A stretch of 64,000 bases of DNA from Corallium rubrum. Lineage: Eukaryota > Cnidaria > Anthozoa > Scleralcyonacea > Coralliidae. Positions 53,971 through 63,205 of the stretch are shown here, one piece after another. The DNA is taken from the NCBI GenBank assembly GCA_964035015.1, contig OZ035997.1, forward strand, positions 84,477,982 through 84,541,981, read 5' to 3'. Each line of letters opens with the position of its first letter. Within the stretch, counting starts at the first letter, position 1. The position numbers and the translations under genes are program-made. The notes under the pieces are model-generated. The model was not told the origin of the DNA and searched no databases. It saw only the letters and a program-made list of their open reading frames with translations.

Positions 53971-55885
53971 GGCTATCTTTAAAACCAGGAACGGGGAATC
54001 AGGGAACGGAACGGGGAACGGAACCGGGAACGCGAAAACCAGGAACGGAAAAAGCCGGAATCTTTAAAACCAGGAACGGAAAAACCCGGAATCTTTAAAA
54101 CCAGGAACGGAAAAACCCGGAATCTTTAAAACCAGGGACGGAAAAAGCCGGAATCTTTAAAACCAGGAACGGAAAAACCCGGAATCTTTAAAACCAGGAA
54201 CGGAAAAAGCCGGAATCTTTAAAACCAGGAACGGAAAAACCCGGAATCTTTAAAACCAGGAACGGAAAAACCCGGAATCTTTAAAACCAGGAACGGAAAA
54301 ACCCGGAATCTTGCAACAAAACAGACGTTGGATTCTACTGACATACCCTGCTCCACGATGCTTCTTTCAGATGTAATTCCAGTGCTTTTGATTATATAAC
54401 GTATATTTCCTTTATTCGCTGGTTTGACAGCGGACACGCCAGCCGCGCTTATATATCGATTACGCAAATTGAAAATCGTTATTGTTGGAAATCGTCTTAA
54501 GCGAGTGTAACTATAAGTCGAGGGTCGAGAGTCGAGAGTCGAGGGTTGAAGTCGAGAGTCGATAAATTGACCAGAAAATACCAAAAAATCACTAATACTA
54601 TAATCGATTATATATCGCAACATTGTATCTTATTTCTACGCGCCGCGGGATATATTTATAACCTTTGAGCCTTTGATCTAAAAACCGGGGGAAAGCGGCC
54701 ACTTTCACGAACAGCTTACACAGGGGTCTAAGAACCGGGGGAAAGCGGCCACTTTCACGAACAGCTTACATACTTTCACGAACAGCTTACACAGAAATAG
54801 TGATGTATGCGTCGCTTTTTAGCACCGCGGGATGTATTTATAACCTTTGAGAATTTGATCTAAAAACCGGCGAAGTCGTTTTCAGGCTTGACGAGTCTAA
54901 ATAAAAACAATTAAATTCGACTAAAAATTCTTTTAATCTTTATAAATAAGAAAACGAAACGCACTCGGCAAGTCTCTAATTCTAGAATGAAGGTACACAA
55001 GTAACTTTTGTGAAGTTTCTTTTACAACAGCAGGAAACGAATATCTGTCATACGCCGTTAAGCCTTCAATTATCCTTTCAAACAAAACGGCGCCTGGCGT
55101 TACGCAGTATATAAATATATATTTGCTAAAAAGCGACGCATACATCACTATTTCTGTGTAAGCTGTTCGTGAAAGTATGTAAGCTGTTCGTGAAAGTGGC
55201 CGCTTTTCCCCGGTTCTTAGACCCCTGTGTAAGCTGTTCGTGAAAGTGGCCGCTTTCCCCCGGTTTTTAGATCAAAGGCTCAAAGGTTATAAATATATCC
55301 CGCGGCGCGTAGAAATAAGATACAATGTTGCGATATATAATCGATTATAGTATTAGTGATTTTTTGGTATTTTCTGGTCAATTTATCGACTCTCAACTTC
55401 AACCCTCGACTCTCGACTCTCGACTCTCGACTTATAGTTACACTCGCTTAAGACGATTTCCAACAATAACGATTTTCAATTTGCGTAATCGATATATAAG
55501 CGCGGCTGGCGTGTCCGCTGTCAAACCAGCGAATAAAGGAAATATACGTTATATAATCAAAAGCACTGGAATTACATCTGAAAGAAGTATCGTGGAGCAG
55601 GGTATGTCAGTAGAATCCAACGTCTGTTTTGTTGCAAGATTCCGGGTTTTTCCGTTCCTGGTTTTAAAGATTCCGGGTTTTTCCGTTCCTGGTTTTAAAG
55701 ATTCCGGGTTTTCCCGTTCCTGGTTTTAAAGATTCCGGCTTTTTCCGTTCCTGGTTTTAAAGATTCCGGGTTTTTCCGTTCCTGGTTTTAAAGATTCCGG
55801 CTTTTTCCATTCCTGGTTTTCGCGTTCCCCGTTCCGTTCCCCGTTCCGTTCCCTGATTCCCCGTTCCTGGTTTTAAAGATAGCCC
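53970..55885. mobile_element. 1.9-kb foldback transposon inside dsRBD 1
   Basis: Near-palindromic element of about 1915 bp. The ends GGGCTATCTTTAAAACCAGG and its complement are terminal. Arms of about 850 bp (left) and 760 bp (right) surround a unique loop of about 300 bp at 54824-55126. Each arm has a tandem array of a 31-bp unit (AAAACCAGGAACGG plus AAAAACCCGGAATCTTT), about nine units on the left and six on the right. CTTTGGAAGG occurs directly at both borders (53961-53970 and 55885-55894). The exact edge is ambiguous by one base each side, so the duplication is 8-10 bp. Matching 134-residue frames in the two arms (54219-54623 and 55325-55729) are mirror images and are not taken as genes. 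Confidence 0.92.
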
Positions 55886-56949
55886 TTTGGAAGGTCAAGC
55901 TTTTTCTTTTGAGCATAGCACTGAAGTGAATTCTTCATCAACGACTTGTCATGCTGGGTACCTGTCGAGGTTGCAGCCTGGTTAGCTGCGACACCACTAT
56001 TTTTTTCAATTTCACTCATTCTTGACTCCATACATTCAATTTTTCCTTTCTGCTCACCATAACTGAATTCAACAGTGTACATCCTTGCTTCTAAATGATC
56101 TGTGACATTTTTTAAATGATCACTAATGTTATTTAATTTCAGGTCGAATCGCGTCTCCAAATCTTTGTTGTGCTTAATCCAGTCTGAGAAATTATCAAGT
56201 GCCTCGCGAGTCTCTGGACTGACTTCATCTCCGGACTCCAGAAGCAGTTCGTGGGTTCTCAAACTGCCTTCGATACAACGAACTTCTACTTCCGGGAGGA
56301 TCTGAAAATCGCCATCCCTCAATGACTTTATTATTTCTACCTTCTCCTTGCAAACTTTCAAATTCTTCAAGAACAGTTCGTCCTCTAGAAGCGCGATAAT
56401 GGAGTCAATGAAGCTTTTCATATCCTTCTCGGGAAAAGTCATTGTCGGACAATGCATGACTTTGTTTCGAATTTTACGAACATTCTCGGGTTGTTTTTTC
56501 TCTTTTAAATAAATACGACCAAACTCCTTGCAGTTCACCAAGACGTTGAGAATGCCAGACAGGTCGGTTTTCTCGGGTCCCGTGTTTAGAGCCGCCGTGG
56601 TTTTGCTCCCTTGCGGATTCATAAAGCACTTGGCGATTTCCCACGGGGTTTCGTGCCATATTGTTGGCTCGGTGTTCTTCCAGTTCAACAGGCCTTGATT
56701 TCTGTATGCCTTGATTTCCTTTACCCATTTCGAACAGCTCGCACAGCTCGGTTCTTTGCCCTTGTTTGTCTTGCATGTACCGTCGCAACGACTCTCAGCT
56801 GTCTTTTTCAGAATATTCCCGTGGACTTTTTCTATCACGTCTTTTGTGAAATCGTGCAAGGCTTCCTTCGACTGGATAAGAGCAAAGGAAACTTTCAACC
56901 AGTTCTTATATTCGTCGTCGTTCAAGCGATTTTCTAGTTCGGACCCCAT
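55873..56949 (-). CDS. HEPN_DZIP3-type domain protein, 5' part, truncated by the transposon
   Basis: As it stands the frame gives 358 residues; the last three (GYL) come from the transposon. Residues about 12-200 resemble the HEPN domain of DZIP3-like proteins: EYKNWLKVSFALIQSKEALH, a Cys cluster (C55, C59, C69, C72), WEIAKCFM, LNVLVNCKEF, then VRKIRNKVMHC. The RNxxxH motif (RNKVMH, 161-166) is the catalytic signature of HEPN RNases and is intact. Residues about 255-320 look like a coiled coil, and SLMKNSLQCYAQKKKLDLPK (336-355) is the first half of dsRBD 1. ATG 56949 is the first Met of the frame. The product would be a cytosolic RNA-binding, possibly RNA-cleaving, immune-type protein; function is inferred from domains. 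Confidence 0.82.
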   Translation of the reverse strand: MGSELENRLNDDEYKNWLKVSFALIQSKEALHDFTKDVIEKVHGNILKKTAESRCDGTCKTNKGKEPSCASCSKWVKEIKAYRNQGLLNWKNTEPTIWHETPWEIAKCFMNPQGSKTTAALNTGPEKTDLSGILNVLVNCKEFGRIYLKEKKQPENVRKIRNKVMHCPTMTFPEKDMKSFIDSIIALLEDELFLKNLKVCKEKVEIIKSLRDGDFQILPEVEVRCIEGSLRTHELLLESGDEVSPETREALDNFSDWIKHNKDLETRFDLKLNNISDHLKNVTDHLEARMYTVEFSYGEQKGKIECMESRMSEIEKNSGVAANQAATSTGTQHDKSLMKNSLQCYAQKKKLDLPKGYL

Positions 56950-57261
56950 ACAAATATATTTTCGTCCAGCGCCACTGAATCTTAGAAAACTTCTTACCGT
57001 TATATGAGTCGCTTTTAGACCGCGACTGCGACCGCAACGCTGATTTTTTCGCCAAACGCTTTCGCTTTTACCATGGATTGTAAAAATGCTTTTACTTTCG
57101 CTTTTAGTTTAATAGTTTTGACAGTTTTGTGACCAATGTTTTGTTTACCGCCACATCGGCGATTTAACCAAGGTACCCGGCCCCTAGGATCAGTGCCCTC
57201 GCTTTCTCGGGTGACTTAAAAAAGTTTGGGAAAAAGTTTGCAAAGCGGGAGAAAAATATTA
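56950..57261. promoter_or_regulatory. Upstream region of the HEPN/dsRBD gene
   Basis: The 5' flank contains GCTTTTAGACCGCGACTGCG and repeated CTTTTAC/CGCTTTT words. No clear TATA box or splice site was identified. Confidence 0.3.
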
Positions 57262-57480
57262 TTAAATAATAGACGGCCGGCCAAGCATCCAAAATATTAC
57301 TGTTGATGGCATTCTTTGTTACAAGCAGGCAACCACGCTAGATCGCATCGGATAGTGTTTACTTTGAAGGTTTGGGGGGTTGCCATCCGTAATTCGGGAT
57401 TTCAATATAAAAATTTGGAGTTTTTTTGAAAGCACACTACGGCTTTGAAGTTGCAGGCTATTGAAGTTCCGCTTTGACGA
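57262..57480 (-). repeat. Dispersed repeat, reverse copy of 10385-10570
   Basis: Contains GACGGCCGGCCAA, AATGCCATC in reverse, ATCGGATAGTGTTTACTTTG and GGGGGGTTGCCATCCG, the complement of the intron 2 repeat. Confidence 0.6.
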
Positions 57481-57524
57481 CAGATGGGTTTTTGGTGGAG
57501 CAATGAAATGAGTCCTAATGTTTT

Positions 57525-57575
57525 ACGACGATTGGCTAATGTTTTCGGTCATCCAATCAGCGCGCGTAAAGTTTC
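57525..57575. promoter_or_regulatory. Candidate CCAAT-type promoter
   Basis: Two CCAAT motifs in opposite orientation (GATTGGCTAATG and ATCCAATCAGCGCG) are about 22 bp apart, followed on the plus strand by a possible donor (GACAAGAAG then GTAAAC at 57678). It could start an unseen plus-strand transcript. The frame at 57484-57681 spans it and is not supported as coding. Confidence 0.3.
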
Positions 57576-57689
57576 GGATGTCATAATTCGCATCAGCCAC
57601 AATGACAAACAAACAAGAAACGTGGCGTGGATACACCTAAATTTGAACACAACACATCGAAAAAAGGCGACAAGAAGGTAAACTTGTAA

Positions 57690-57998
57690 AGTTTTATAAT
57701 TGTTTTGGATCTGGTAGCTACGGTAAAGTCCTTTATATTAAGGGCTACAGTTGGTTTTGGTAATTTGCTGATACAACCATAATATATTTCCTTTTTATAA
57801 AGCAAAGCAGTCGTCCCGTGTTGCTCTGAACTTGAACATCAGAGTCAGAGCTAGCGAACCAAACTGAGTTGTTGTTCCTTATGACTTACCACTTAAATAT
57901 AAATATTAACCTTGGACGTGGTAAATGTGTGTACTGTCTTTAAGTTTTATATGTTATTCTGATTTCGTTTAACAATATTAGTTTACCGTATTTGTGTC
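57690..57998. other. No recognisable feature
   Basis: Ordinary AT-rich sequence. Confidence 0.35.
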
Positions 57999-58076
57999 AA
58001 CCTCGTACCCAGGGCCCTTATCTCCGCTCCCCCGCCCGGGCGGGGGAGCGGTGATAAGGGCCCTGGGTACGAGGTT
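57999..58076. repeat. Near-perfect GC-rich hairpin
   Basis: AACCTCGTACCCAGGGCCCT and TTATC-CCGCTCCCCCGCCC are mirrored around CGGGCGGG, giving a stem of about 36 bp. Confidence 0.9.
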
Positions 58077-59129
58077 GTATTTGTGTTCGCTATTGTATAA
58101 AGCTTATAATTATTTTGAAAAGTGCTGTCTAGTATCGAGAGGTTGGCCTTCTTGAGAAATAGTTTGATGTTTATGAATTCTTGTTGATTTCCTAATCCAA
58201 GCGGAGAAGTAGTTATCTTCAGTACAGATGAGAGAAGCTTCTTTCCAAATAATTTTGTGGTCCGTTGCCCAGATGTATTTGGCAGCAGAAGATTTTTCAC
58301 AGCGACTATATTTTGAACAACAACCGAGATGCATGTTCTCTTCCAGACATTTGGCCAATTTTCCCGTGTTTTGGTTGAAAGCCAGAGTTAGTTATTCAGA
58401 TAGTCCATGAAATTAGAGATTCTTGTCTGTCTGTCTGTCTGTATAGCATAGCCAAGTGTTGAAAGTATACACTGCTGTCAAAAGTTTGGTTTGGTGTGCC
58501 AGATCGTTGCTTAGATCGTTGCTTCCAAAGACTTGAGTTTTTTGTTTGGGTTAGGTCATCAAAATAATCTCGTTTGGTGGCACTTGAATCGCTGGATCAC
58601 TCGGGTACGGTAAACTGTAAAATTTCCAAATATTCAAACAAATTCGTCTTCTGTTGCCAAACACAATTGAAGAATGAATCACAAATTCTCTGCAAACAAG
58701 CTTCATTCATTTGCAACCTGTCAACCCCACTTCAACAATAAAATAGCAAATATAACTTACGATATTGTAATAATATATTATAACAATAAACGCTTGAATA
58801 TATCTACAATCTTATACAAACTTTCAATTGTTGTCGTTTTGCCTTCTTGCAATAACATAGCCTGATTTCTCTCAATATAAAAACTTTGGAGTTGAATATT
58901 CAGATCGAATATAATTTGCATGAAATGCGCCGGTATCAATGTGCCGGGGGGCTTGTTTTGCCATTCGCGTGTTCTCATTGGCTATGTAATTATAACCTGG
59001 CCAATCACAGGAAAGTACGGGTACTTAAATTGTTGCTAGGGAAACCGAACTTGGAATTTTCAATCCAGCTCGTAGCGCGTGAAATAGCTGTAGAAAACCT
59101 CAAAATTTTCACATAAAAACGCCGAAACT
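58077..59129. other. Non-coding DNA
   Basis: A short CTGT run at 58423-58442 and an AAACCCAAAC-type repeat word (58540-58560) are present. Small frames on both strands have no recognised similarity. Confidence 0.4.
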
Positions 59130-59306
59130 CGGATGGCAACCGGCCTAGTCGTCTTTGTCGAAGTCTAAGCTACATTTCTGTGGTGGTTGCCTGCTTGTAA
59201 CACGAAATGCCATCAAAGGTGTTTTCCAGGCACTTTTATTGAGGTTGGCCGGCCGTCTATAACATCTGCTAATAGCAGTCCAGCTCCTCTTCCTCCTTTT
59301 CCTCTT

Positions 59307-59319
59307 TATCATCATCATC

Positions 59320-59417
<98 letters not shown>
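59307..59417. repeat. (CAT)n microsatellite
   Basis: About 36 trinucleotides. It creates artificial poly-His (plus) and poly-Met (minus) frames. Confidence 0.97.
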
Positions 59418-59616
59418 ATCACCACCACACAATTGAAGGTGAAGATCGGAAAGGCGCTGCAGTCTGCGCAGAAAACTCCACTGAGCCTAAACACTGGGAG
59501 TTGGGGTTTGGCAATTTGCATATGTGGGGGCCCGAAGGCAAGCGGGAATTCACCTTTTGGGCATAAATATCCAAAAAGTCTTATAAACCATAACCAGCCG
59601 ACAATTTTAAAAAATA

Positions 59617-60790
59617 AAGAATAAAACATAATCCGAAAATCGTCATCTTGTGACTTGATATTCAAGTTAAAAACAAGATAAGACAAAATGAGAGGTAATA
59701 TTTCGACTCTATTTCAAAGTCATTATCAAACCAATAATTTACAAGCTTACTGAGTCCTATATATATACAATAATCACAAGGATGATGTCACCGCTTGGTA
59801 ACTGGAAAGGTCAGCAAGTTGACAAAACAGGTTAGACTGACATGTCAGCTGAATTGTTTCGAGTAAATGTAGATAAAAAAATAAAAGTTGACAGTGGTGA
59901 AAGGATATATACATATTAAAGTTCTAAAAATAAAGCTAAGGAAATAGAGATAGTTCTTTGCTGGCCTTTAGGCCATTGTTCAGTTCAGGCTTTCTAAATT
60001 TGATTAGAAGAGCTTCTAAAATAAGTAATTGATTTGTATTACCAAATTTACAGGAGTGAATTATTTTAAAGTTATTAAATATTTGGTTCGATATACTAGG
60101 TCCAAGAAGAGGGAGATCAGAGGTGAAAACTGAAAACTGAACGCTGCCTTCAAACTCGCCTTTCTGAACACTCTAATATCAACACTAGCGCTGTAGCACA
60201 GCACCTAATTGACTGTCCTCTTGCTCAACACCTTGCCAACCTCAACATTCTTTATGACAACCTTAATAACACCTCTGATCTCCCTCTTCTTGGACCTAGT
60301 ATATCGAACCAAATATTTAATAACTTTAAAATAATTCACTCCTGTAAATTTGGTAATACAAATCAATTACTTATTTTAGAAGCTCTTCTAATCAAATTTA
60401 GAAAGCCTGAACTGAACAATGGCCTAAAGGCCAGCAAAGAACTATCTCTATTTCCTTAGCTTTATTTTTAGAACTTTAATATGTATATATCCTTTCACCA
60501 CTGTCAACTTTTATTTTTTTATCTACATTTACTCGAAACAATTCAGCTGACATGTCAGTCTAACCTGTTTTGTCAACTTGCTGACATTTCCAGTTACCAA
60601 GCGGTGACATCATCCTTGTGATTATTGTATATACAGTGTATATAGGACTCAGTTTAAGCTTGTAAATTATTGGTTTGATAATGACTTTGAAATAGAGTCG
60701 AAATATTACCTCTCATTTTGTCTTATCTTGTTTTTAACTTGAATATCAAGTCACAAGATGACGATTTTCGGATTATGTTTTATTCTTTAA
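59617..60790. repeat. 1.2-kb palindrome made of Penelope-like 3' ends
   Basis: Arms of about 500 bp (59617-60118 and 60277-60790) are almost exact inverted copies around a 158-bp centre. On the plus strand from about 60142 to the stop at 60459 a frame reads RLSEHSNISTSAVAQHLIDC, LLGPSISNQIFNNFK and ILEALLIKFRKPELN, which match the C-terminal GIY-YIG endonuclease region of Penelope-like elements. The arms end in TCGAAATATTACC near a GACT/AGTC stem, a degenerate hammerhead-like motif (59701-59728 minus and 60685-60712 plus). Confidence 0.85.
60142..60459 (+). pseudogene. Penelope-like element, C-terminal endonuclease fragment
   Basis: Open frame of about 105 codons with no start, containing the EH...HLIDC and EALLI-FRKPELN motifs of the GIY-YIG domain end. 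Most of it lies in the right arm of the palindrome; the first part lies in the unique centre. The RT domain is absent. Confidence 0.7.
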
Positions 60791-60845
60791 GTCTCATAAA
60801 CATCCGACAAATACACAAAACGCGTTAGATTTTGACTGTGTTCCT

Positions 60846-60863
60846 GCCCCCCCCCCCCCCCCC
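60846..60863. repeat. Poly-C tract
   Basis: 18 consecutive C. The GC-rich DNA following (60890-60965) has no recognised function. Confidence 0.9.
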
Positions 60864-61048
60864 TTATGAATATTTCCAACAACTTAACTCTTTGCGGGAG
60901 GTGGTGGGGCGCCTGACCCCTTCCCCATCCCCGAGCCGGGCGACGGGCCGAAGGCCTGGAGCCTGGTGAGGGTGCTAATCTCGACACGCGTGGAGTTCAT
61001 TTTACACGCGTGTAGAAAAAGCAGGCAGACGAAAATCTGGAAGCTGTT

Positions 61049-61050
<2 letters not shown>

Positions 61051-61109
<59 letters not shown>
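61051..61109. repeat. (TA)n microsatellite
   Basis: About 29 TA dinucleotides. Confidence 0.97.
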
Positions 61110-61186
61110 GTCGTAGGGTGTCATGCGGTAAGAATTGTTGTACTGGTGACTGACAATGAAGCACCACAAAATTTTAGACTAAATCT

Positions 61187-61357
61187 ATGGCTATATTTTG
61201 CGAACGAAAGAAACGAAATGGAGGCCGCTCTACTAAAACAACAAACGGCGGTTTAATATATCTTGAAGAGAAACCTAGAAAACCTGAAGATACTAAAGAC
61301 ACTAAACGCTGTATGGTAAACAAAAAGGCGATCCGAATTGGCAGTGTTTATGGTAAC
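61187..61357 (+). other. Possible coding exon, unrecognised
   Basis: A frame with GGLIYLEEKPRKPEDTKDTK and KAIRIGSVYG ends near a GTAACTCAG donor-like site at 61354-61357. The composition is protein-like, but no family, acceptor or partner exon is evident. It could be chance. Confidence 0.2.
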
Positions 61358-62244
61358 TCAGGTAGGGGATTTATATATTTATTTTGCTGATTGGATTCAT
61401 TGTATTAACTTCCAAGACCGGCAATACGTTTAAATAAAAGCCCTTTTATAGTCACTCGTCCGTTAAACCTAATCTAGCATCTATTATATAAAGTTTAATA
61501 CATTGTGTTGTTTTCATTGACTGTGTATATGCACTTCTTATTATTATAATACTCATGGGCCGACTTTGCCGATTTTCTAGGCAGTATTTCCAAATTTTCG
61601 CCAGAAACGTTGTCTGTTTAATATTTCTTTCTGGAATCCGATTCTACTGAATTGTTTTCAGACTTTATATTATAAATGTAGTTTTGGAGCTGTTAGCTTT
61701 TAATTCTGCCTTTGCAAAACATGTATGCAGAACAGCAGAGGGAAGCCACTTAAAGACTTGCTAAAAATAATTCCCTTGGAAACCTACACTCGAATTTTCC
61801 TTCGCCCTAAATCCTTAGAACATGCCATGTAATCGAGTGAAATGCCCAATATCCAATTACAATATAAACAATGAATATATGTTTTACAGCTATAGTTCAA
61901 TTAATGAAACCTAAGTTTTGCTTCCATATGTTCAATTTTCAAATCAGAAATCTGAAAGTAAACAGTTAGTCACCCTATAAATGCATATCAGGAGGGCTTT
62001 AATATTTTAATCAGGGTATAAAATTTAAAGATGATCTGTGTGTCATTAATGCAACAAAAACAGAAATTAGGGGAGGGGAGGGGGGGGGGGGGGGGGGGGG
62101 AGTGGGGTTAAAAAATGCATATAAAGCAGGCGAGGGGTTGTTGCATTCATGTATTTCTAGTATATTATAATACTCTTCCTTCAAAATACGTGAATTCATC
62201 AGCCTCCATGCAAACGTGGCCTGAAGCCGAGTCCTTGAAGGACG
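61358..62244. other. Non-coding DNA with SINE tail fragment and poly-G
   Basis: A SINE body fragment in plus orientation lies at 61785-61855 (CTACACTCGAATTTTCCTTC). A G-rich run lies at 62070-62106. No gene was recognised. Confidence 0.5.
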
Positions 62245-62373
62245 TTCTAAAGATTTTGGGTGAAGGAAAATTCGAGTGTAGAATATATACATTTTAAGAC
62301 CAAACCGGGACCAGTTGCGAAAAATACAACTATACACAGGCCTTCCGGCAGGAATTGAACCCACCACCTTGCG
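62245..62373 (-). mobile_element. SINE fragment broken in the tRNA anticodon arm
   Basis: Matches the body and 3' half of the tRNA head of 47340-47590, with B-box GGTTCAATTCC. It stops at the anticodon arm, where sequence of the fibrinogen-related exon begins. Confidence 0.8.
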
Positions 62374-62588
62374 ATTCTAAGGTCGTTTTTGTAAGCGCGC
62401 GTCTTGGAATCATCGCTAATAATCAAGATAATTGCGTTACATGTGATTCCTGGATCGGCTTTGGTGTTTCGTTTGGTGGTTGCGGTATTGCAATGGACGC
62501 CATAACCAACGGCAACCTGGCGATCTGTTCGGATACCGACAATGGACACAAGACCACTGCAGCATTTGGCTACTTGTTAGTGCAGTGA
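62374..62588 (+). pseudogene. Duplicated 3' fragment of the fibrinogen-related gene
   Basis: About 70 codons equal to the end of the exon at 40801-41337 (from SKVVFVSARLGIIANN to GYLLVQ and stop), with a few substitutions and one extra codon (GIAMDAITNG for GIVSAITNG). The 3' flank is also duplicated, to about 62800. The 5' part of the domain is missing and is replaced by the SINE fragment. The conserved frame suggests recent duplication or a partial exon of a second gene copy. Confidence 0.85.
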
Positions 62589-62744
62589 CAAAACAGTCAA
62601 AAAACACTTTTCATATTTAACCTGGTTTTCTCTTTCTAACAGGTAGTCTAGTCGCACGACCTGTCTGCTACAACTTATATTAATAATATGTAGATGTTTT
62701 CACAAACACTTAAAGTGCATATGAAACGAAATTTCACTTCAGTT

Positions 62745-63205
62745 TTTACTCGGGCTACTGTGGTAGGCCGAGTCCAGGTTTCGGCTCGTTTTTTGTGAGT
62801 TTTTTTCCTTTTTGAGTGTCAAGATTTTGCATTTTTGCACTTTTTACTTCTGCTACTATTCATACTTCCGGTGAGTTGTTAGCAGCGTGACTGAGTGAGG
62901 CCGTGAGGCATGTTGTAAGTTCTTTGCTCCTTTTGCTTTTGGAGTTGAACAAAAAGTTGAACAACTTTGCTTTTTGATCAAGGTGTTCTTGCACGTTGTT
63001 GGTAGATTTCAAAATAGACTGACTGTTCATACTTCGGGTGAGTTGTTAGCCGTGTGATGGAGTGTTGGAGTGAGGTCATGAGGCATGTTGTAAGTTCTTT
63101 GCTCCTTTCGCTTTTGGAGTTGGACAAAAAGTTGAACAGCTTTGCCTTTTGTTCAAGGTGTTCTTGTACGTTGTTGGTAGATTTCAATATAGACTGACTG
63201 TGACA
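62745..63205 (-). repeat. Dispersed repeat, reverse copy of 6930-7205
   Basis: Carries the same TAGGCCGAGTCCAGGTTTCG block and GCATGTTGTAAGTTCTTTGC segment. The latter occurs twice here (about 62908 and 63080), so an internal part is duplicated. Confidence 0.65.

Noticed and set aside
54219-55729. Two 134-residue ORFs with nearly the same sequence
   Set aside because: They are the two arms of one palindromic transposon; part of each is the 31-bp array, and no known domain is visible.
57484-57681. Coding first exon of a plus-strand gene
   Set aside because: The frame runs through CCAAT-box-like promoter sequence and shows no similarity; it is kept only as a possible promoter.
59145-59624. 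Poly-His and poly-Met proteins
   Set aside because: Translations of the CAT trinucleotide repeat on the two strands.
59701-59728. Clear hammerhead ribozyme in the arms of the 1.2-kb palindrome
   Set aside because: A GACT/AGTC stem and GAAA are present, but the first core box reads TTGATAA instead of CTGANGA, so it is mentioned only as degenerate.
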